Assembly: GCA_020349865.1 (NCBI GenBank)
Contig: CP070700.1
Span: 2,559,648-2,565,547 of the forward strand
Length of the DNA stretch: 5,900 nt
From: Desulfobacteraceae bacterium
GTDB lineage: Bacteria; Desulfobacterota; DSM-4660; Desulfatiglandales; Desulfatiglandaceae
Direction of reading: 5' to 3'
Shown here: positions 4,372-5,900 of the stretch, one piece after another
Layout of the letters: each line of letters begins with the position of its first letter
Position numbering within the stretch: position 1 is the first letter of the stretch
The notes under the pieces: model-generated
The model's database searches: none
What the model saw: only the letters and a program-made list of their open reading frames with translations
What the model was told of the DNA's origin: nothing
Translations under genes and position numbers: made by a program

Positions 4372-4617
4372 ATGCGAACGACGGTTACCCTGGATGAAAA
4401 TCTGGTCAGGGAATTGGTGAAATTTTCTAATGCAAAAACCAAAACCGCTGCAGTGGCATTTGCGGTCAAGGAACAGATCCGGAGGGCAAAACTGAAAAAA
4501 CTTGCCGGTCTCCTTGGAACGGTTGATGTCGATGAAAAGGCCATTAAGGAAGGCAACAGAGCGGATATGAGTCGTGCTCAGTGGCTTGAAGGGATTGGAG
4601 AGGGAAATGACAGGTAG
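4372..4617 (+). CDS. vapB: VapB-family type II antitoxin
   Basis: An 81-residue protein of the VapB antitoxin family that begins MRTTVTLDENLV. Residues 2-8 form the DNA-binding beta strand of a ribbon-helix-helix fold, followed by helices through AKTKTAAVAFAVKEQIRR and KLKKLAGLLG. The acidic, less ordered C-terminus (from about 50; contains TVDVDEK and SRAQWLEGIGEG) is the part that normally wraps and inhibits the toxin. ATG 4372 is chosen because GGAGG at 4362-4366 lies 5 bases before it and homologues start with MRTT; a GTG at 4321 would add 17 unlikely residues and run through the promoter. Its stop overlaps the vapC start by 11 bases. VapB-VapC complexes usually repress their own promoter. 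Confidence 0.88.
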   Translation: MRTTVTLDENLVRELVKFSNAKTKTAAVAFAVKEQIRRAKLKKLAGLLGTVDVDEKAIKEGNRADMSRAQWLEGIGEGNDR

Positions 4618-5002
4618 CCTGGAATCGGTTTTATTAGACACTTCTGTCTGGATTGATGCACTACGGGGCAAGACACCAGATATCGTTGCGGTTACTCAAG
4701 GATTGCTGAATGATGACCGCGTACTTACCTGTGGGCCGATCATATTCGAAATCAAACGAGGCCTTCGTTCTCCGGAGCGAAATAAAATATTGCCTTTGTT
4801 TGACGCCTTGATCCGTCTCTCAGTTGAAGAAACTGTCTGGGACGCTGCCGGTGATTTAGATGCGTCACTGCGCAAAAAAGGCTTCACCGTGCCGCCAATG
4901 GATGTCATAATCGCCCAGGTATGCCTCCATCACAAAGTTTTTTTATTTTCCCTGGATGAACATTTCCGTTCCATTCCCGGGTTGAAAATGTTCGAACCAT
5001 AG
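4607..5002 (+). CDS. vapC: VapC-family PIN-domain ribonuclease toxin
   Basis: A 131-residue PIN-domain RNase. VapC toxins cut RNA, often initiator tRNA or the sarcin-ricin loop of 23S rRNA, and stop translation when VapB is degraded. The acidic metal-binding set is complete: Asp11 in LLDTSVWID, Glu48 in FEIKRG, Asp99 in PPMDVIIAQ and Asp117 in SLDEHF. The ATG at 4607 has GGAG at 4597-4600 6 bases upstream and overlaps the vapB stop (4615-4617), typical of coupled toxin-antitoxin translation. A GTG at 4574 would add 11 residues before the conserved beta strand and is not preferred. The gene looks intact and presumably active. The exact RNA target cannot be predicted. Confidence 0.9.
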   Translation: MTGSLESVLLDTSVWIDALRGKTPDIVAVTQGLLNDDRVLTCGPIIFEIKRGLRSPERNKILPLFDALIRLSVEETVWDAAGDLDASLRKKGFTVPPMDVIIAQVCLHHKVFLFSLDEHFRSIPGLKMFEP

Positions 5003-5130
5003 GCAATCTCGATCGTCCAGATCACTTGACCTGTGTCCCCTCCCGCAAACGTCTGCCCCGTGTCGCGGTCTTCCAGACAAAGATAAATCCTGCCCCCAAC
5101 TATTCTTATCGGTAAGTATTCCTAACGGTC
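5003..5130 (-). pseudogene. Possible decayed coding remnant, convergent spacer
   Basis: On the minus strand a frame between a stop near 5129 and the vapC end reads as plausible protein (IVGGRIYLCLEDRDTGQTF, then AGGDTGQVIWTIEIAYG), with alternating hydrophobic residues as in beta strands. It has no start codon or ribosome site. A second minus frame just upstream (about 5105-5183) reads YDFLQDEKIFTINVVGPLGI, as if a frameshift separated the two halves. It follows directly after the stop of the minus-strand AIM24-family gene. I do not recognise the family. The plus strand is also open here without a start (LTCVPSRKRLPRVAVFQ), so chance is possible. Confidence 0.25.
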
Positions 5131-5149
5131 CTACCACGTTTATGGTAAA

Positions 5150-5173
5150 GATTTTTTCGTCTTGTAAAAAATC
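5150..5173 (-). terminator. AT-rich hairpin downstream of the AIM24-family gene (weak terminator candidate)
   Basis: GATTTTTT at 5150-5157 pairs perfectly with AAAAAATC at 5166-5173 around an 8-base loop. It starts 12 bases past the stop of the minus-strand gene. The stem is nearly all A-T and thus weak, with no separate T-run, so termination here is only a possibility. Confidence 0.3.
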
Positions 5174-5185
5174 ATAGCATTCCGA

Positions 5186-5900
5186 CTAATCCCCATCCAG
5201 CAGACCGCCTAATCTTCCAAAGACAGACCCTTCGCCTTTTTGGCTGCCGCCCCTTGAAGGTGCATGGGCAAGAATGCGATCTGCCATTCGAGAGAACGGC
5301 AGGCTCTGAAGCAGCACAACACCAGTTCCTCTAAGGGTTGCCAGGAAAAGACCTTCGCCTCCGAAGAACATGGACTTGAGGCTTCCGGCGCGTTGGATGT
5401 CATAATCGATTCCCTTGGTGAATGCCACTAGGCAGCCTGTATCAACCCGAAAGAAATCATTGTTCAGCTTTTTCTGGATTACCGTGCCACCTGCATGCAG
5501 AAAGGCCATGCCGTCACCTCGCAGGCGCTGGAGAATAAACCCCTCTCCTCCGAAAAAACCTACTCCCAGGCGTTTGGTGAATGCGATGCCCACTTCTGTT
5601 CCGAGGGCTGCTGCCAGAAATGCGTCTTTTTGGCAGATAAGCTCCCCATTCACCTTTGTCATATCCAAAGGGATGATCTTTCCAGGGTAGGGGGCTGCGA
5701 AGGCCACGCGTTTCTTGCCCTGACCCTGGTTGGTAAAGTGGGTCAAAAAAATTGATTCTCCTGTAAGGACCCGTTTTCCCACGTTCAGCAGCTTGCCCAT
5801 GATCCCTTCGTCTGCACTTGACCCATCTCCCATCCGGGCTTCATAGGAAATGCCGTCCTCCATGTAGTTCATGGCCCCGGCCTCTGCTATGACCGTTTCG
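5186..5900 (-). CDS. AIM24 / TIGR00266-family protein (5' partial at right edge)
   Basis: The minus-strand frame is open from the window's right edge to TAG at 5186-5188, giving 237 visible residues. The first visible residues, [16 protein letters not shown], are the family's N-terminal 'EAGAMxYM' motif and show that the ATG at 5870-5872 is internal, not the start; perhaps 10-30 residues are missing. Other family marks are [11 protein letters not shown], the two matching glycine-rich beta turns [16 protein letters not shown] and [16 protein letters not shown], and a Gly-rich C-terminus ([12 protein letters not shown]). The fold is a tandem-duplicated beta sandwich. The biochemical role in bacteria is unknown; the yeast relative Aim24 affects mitochondrial inner-membrane organisation. 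No signal peptide can be judged because the N-terminus is cut. The gene is convergent with vapC and intact in the visible part. Confidence 0.88.
   Translation of the reverse strand, partial: ETVIAEAGAMNYMEDGISYEARMGDGSSADEGIMGKLLNVGKRVLTGESIFLTHFTNQGQGKKRVAFAAPYPGKIIPLDMTKVNGELICQKDAFLAAALGTEVGIAFTKRLGVGFFGGEGFILQRLRGDGMAFLHAGGTVIQKKLNNDFFRVDTGCLVAFTKGIDYDIQRAGSLKSMFFGGEGLFLATLRGTGVVLLQSLPFSRMADRILAHAPSRGGSQKGEGSVFGRLGGLLDGD

Noticed and set aside
4182..4671. Two overlapping minus-strand open frames (4182-4556 and 4327-4671)
   Set aside because: Both run antisense to vapB and its promoter, with low-complexity Ser/Thr/Phe-rich peptides and no domain.
5415..5755. Plus-strand open frames of 86-91 codons
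   Set aside because: Antisense to the clearly recognisable AIM24-family gene; the peptides look random and lack starts with ribosome sites.
1..5900. Defence island, prophage or transposon
   Set aside because: Fic and VapBC are accessory genes, but no transposase, integrase, terminal repeats, tRNA junction or phage gene is visible, and the flanking genes look like ordinary chromosomal ones.

Overview
The window looks like chromosomal DNA of a Gram-negative bacterium. The outer-membrane evidence is an Lpp/OprI-type lipoprotein next to the kind of L,D-transpeptidase that anchors such lipoproteins to peptidoglycan. The gene set and the long, repeat-bearing spacers resemble Desulfobacterota (former Deltaproteobacteria). 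That assignment is an impression from family knowledge, not a proof.

Layout. (1) Bases 3-80 are the last codons of a gene entering from the left; its stop codon lies inside a short interspersed repeat. (2) Bases 81-346 are non-coding and rich in palindromes. (3) 347-1045 encodes a sirtuin whose sequence reads closer to SIRT6/7 than to E. coli CobB. (4) 1046-1266 is a spacer holding a second repeat copy. (5) 1267-2642 is a cell-envelope operon: a secreted ErfK/YbiS-type L,D-transpeptidase, a possible 24-codon ORF with a perfect Shine-Dalgarno, and an alanine-zipper lipoprotein, followed by two stem-loops, the second a clear intrinsic terminator. (6) A third repeat copy and an AT-rich regulatory region with TATCCA/TGGATA boxes lead into a Fic-domain AMPylase with a C-terminal helix-turn-helix (2937-4013). 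(7) A 358-base spacer with palindromes precedes a vapB-vapC toxin-antitoxin pair (4372-5002). (8) A 183-base spacer, possibly containing a decayed reading frame, separates vapC from a convergent minus-strand AIM24/TIGR00266-family gene that runs off the right edge.

How the parts work together. The strongest functional unit is the transpeptidase plus lipoprotein. In E. coli the homologous enzymes covalently join the C-terminal lysine of Lpp to peptidoglycan, and the lipoprotein here ends in a lysine-rich tail. Fic and VapBC are typical accessory genes: a self-inhibited nucleotidyltransferase and an RNase toxin with its antitoxin. The most interesting non-coding signals are the three-copy 45-bp repeat, the small ORF between the envelope genes, and the box array around the fic promoter. 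No rRNA, tRNA, CRISPR array or intact transposase was seen.
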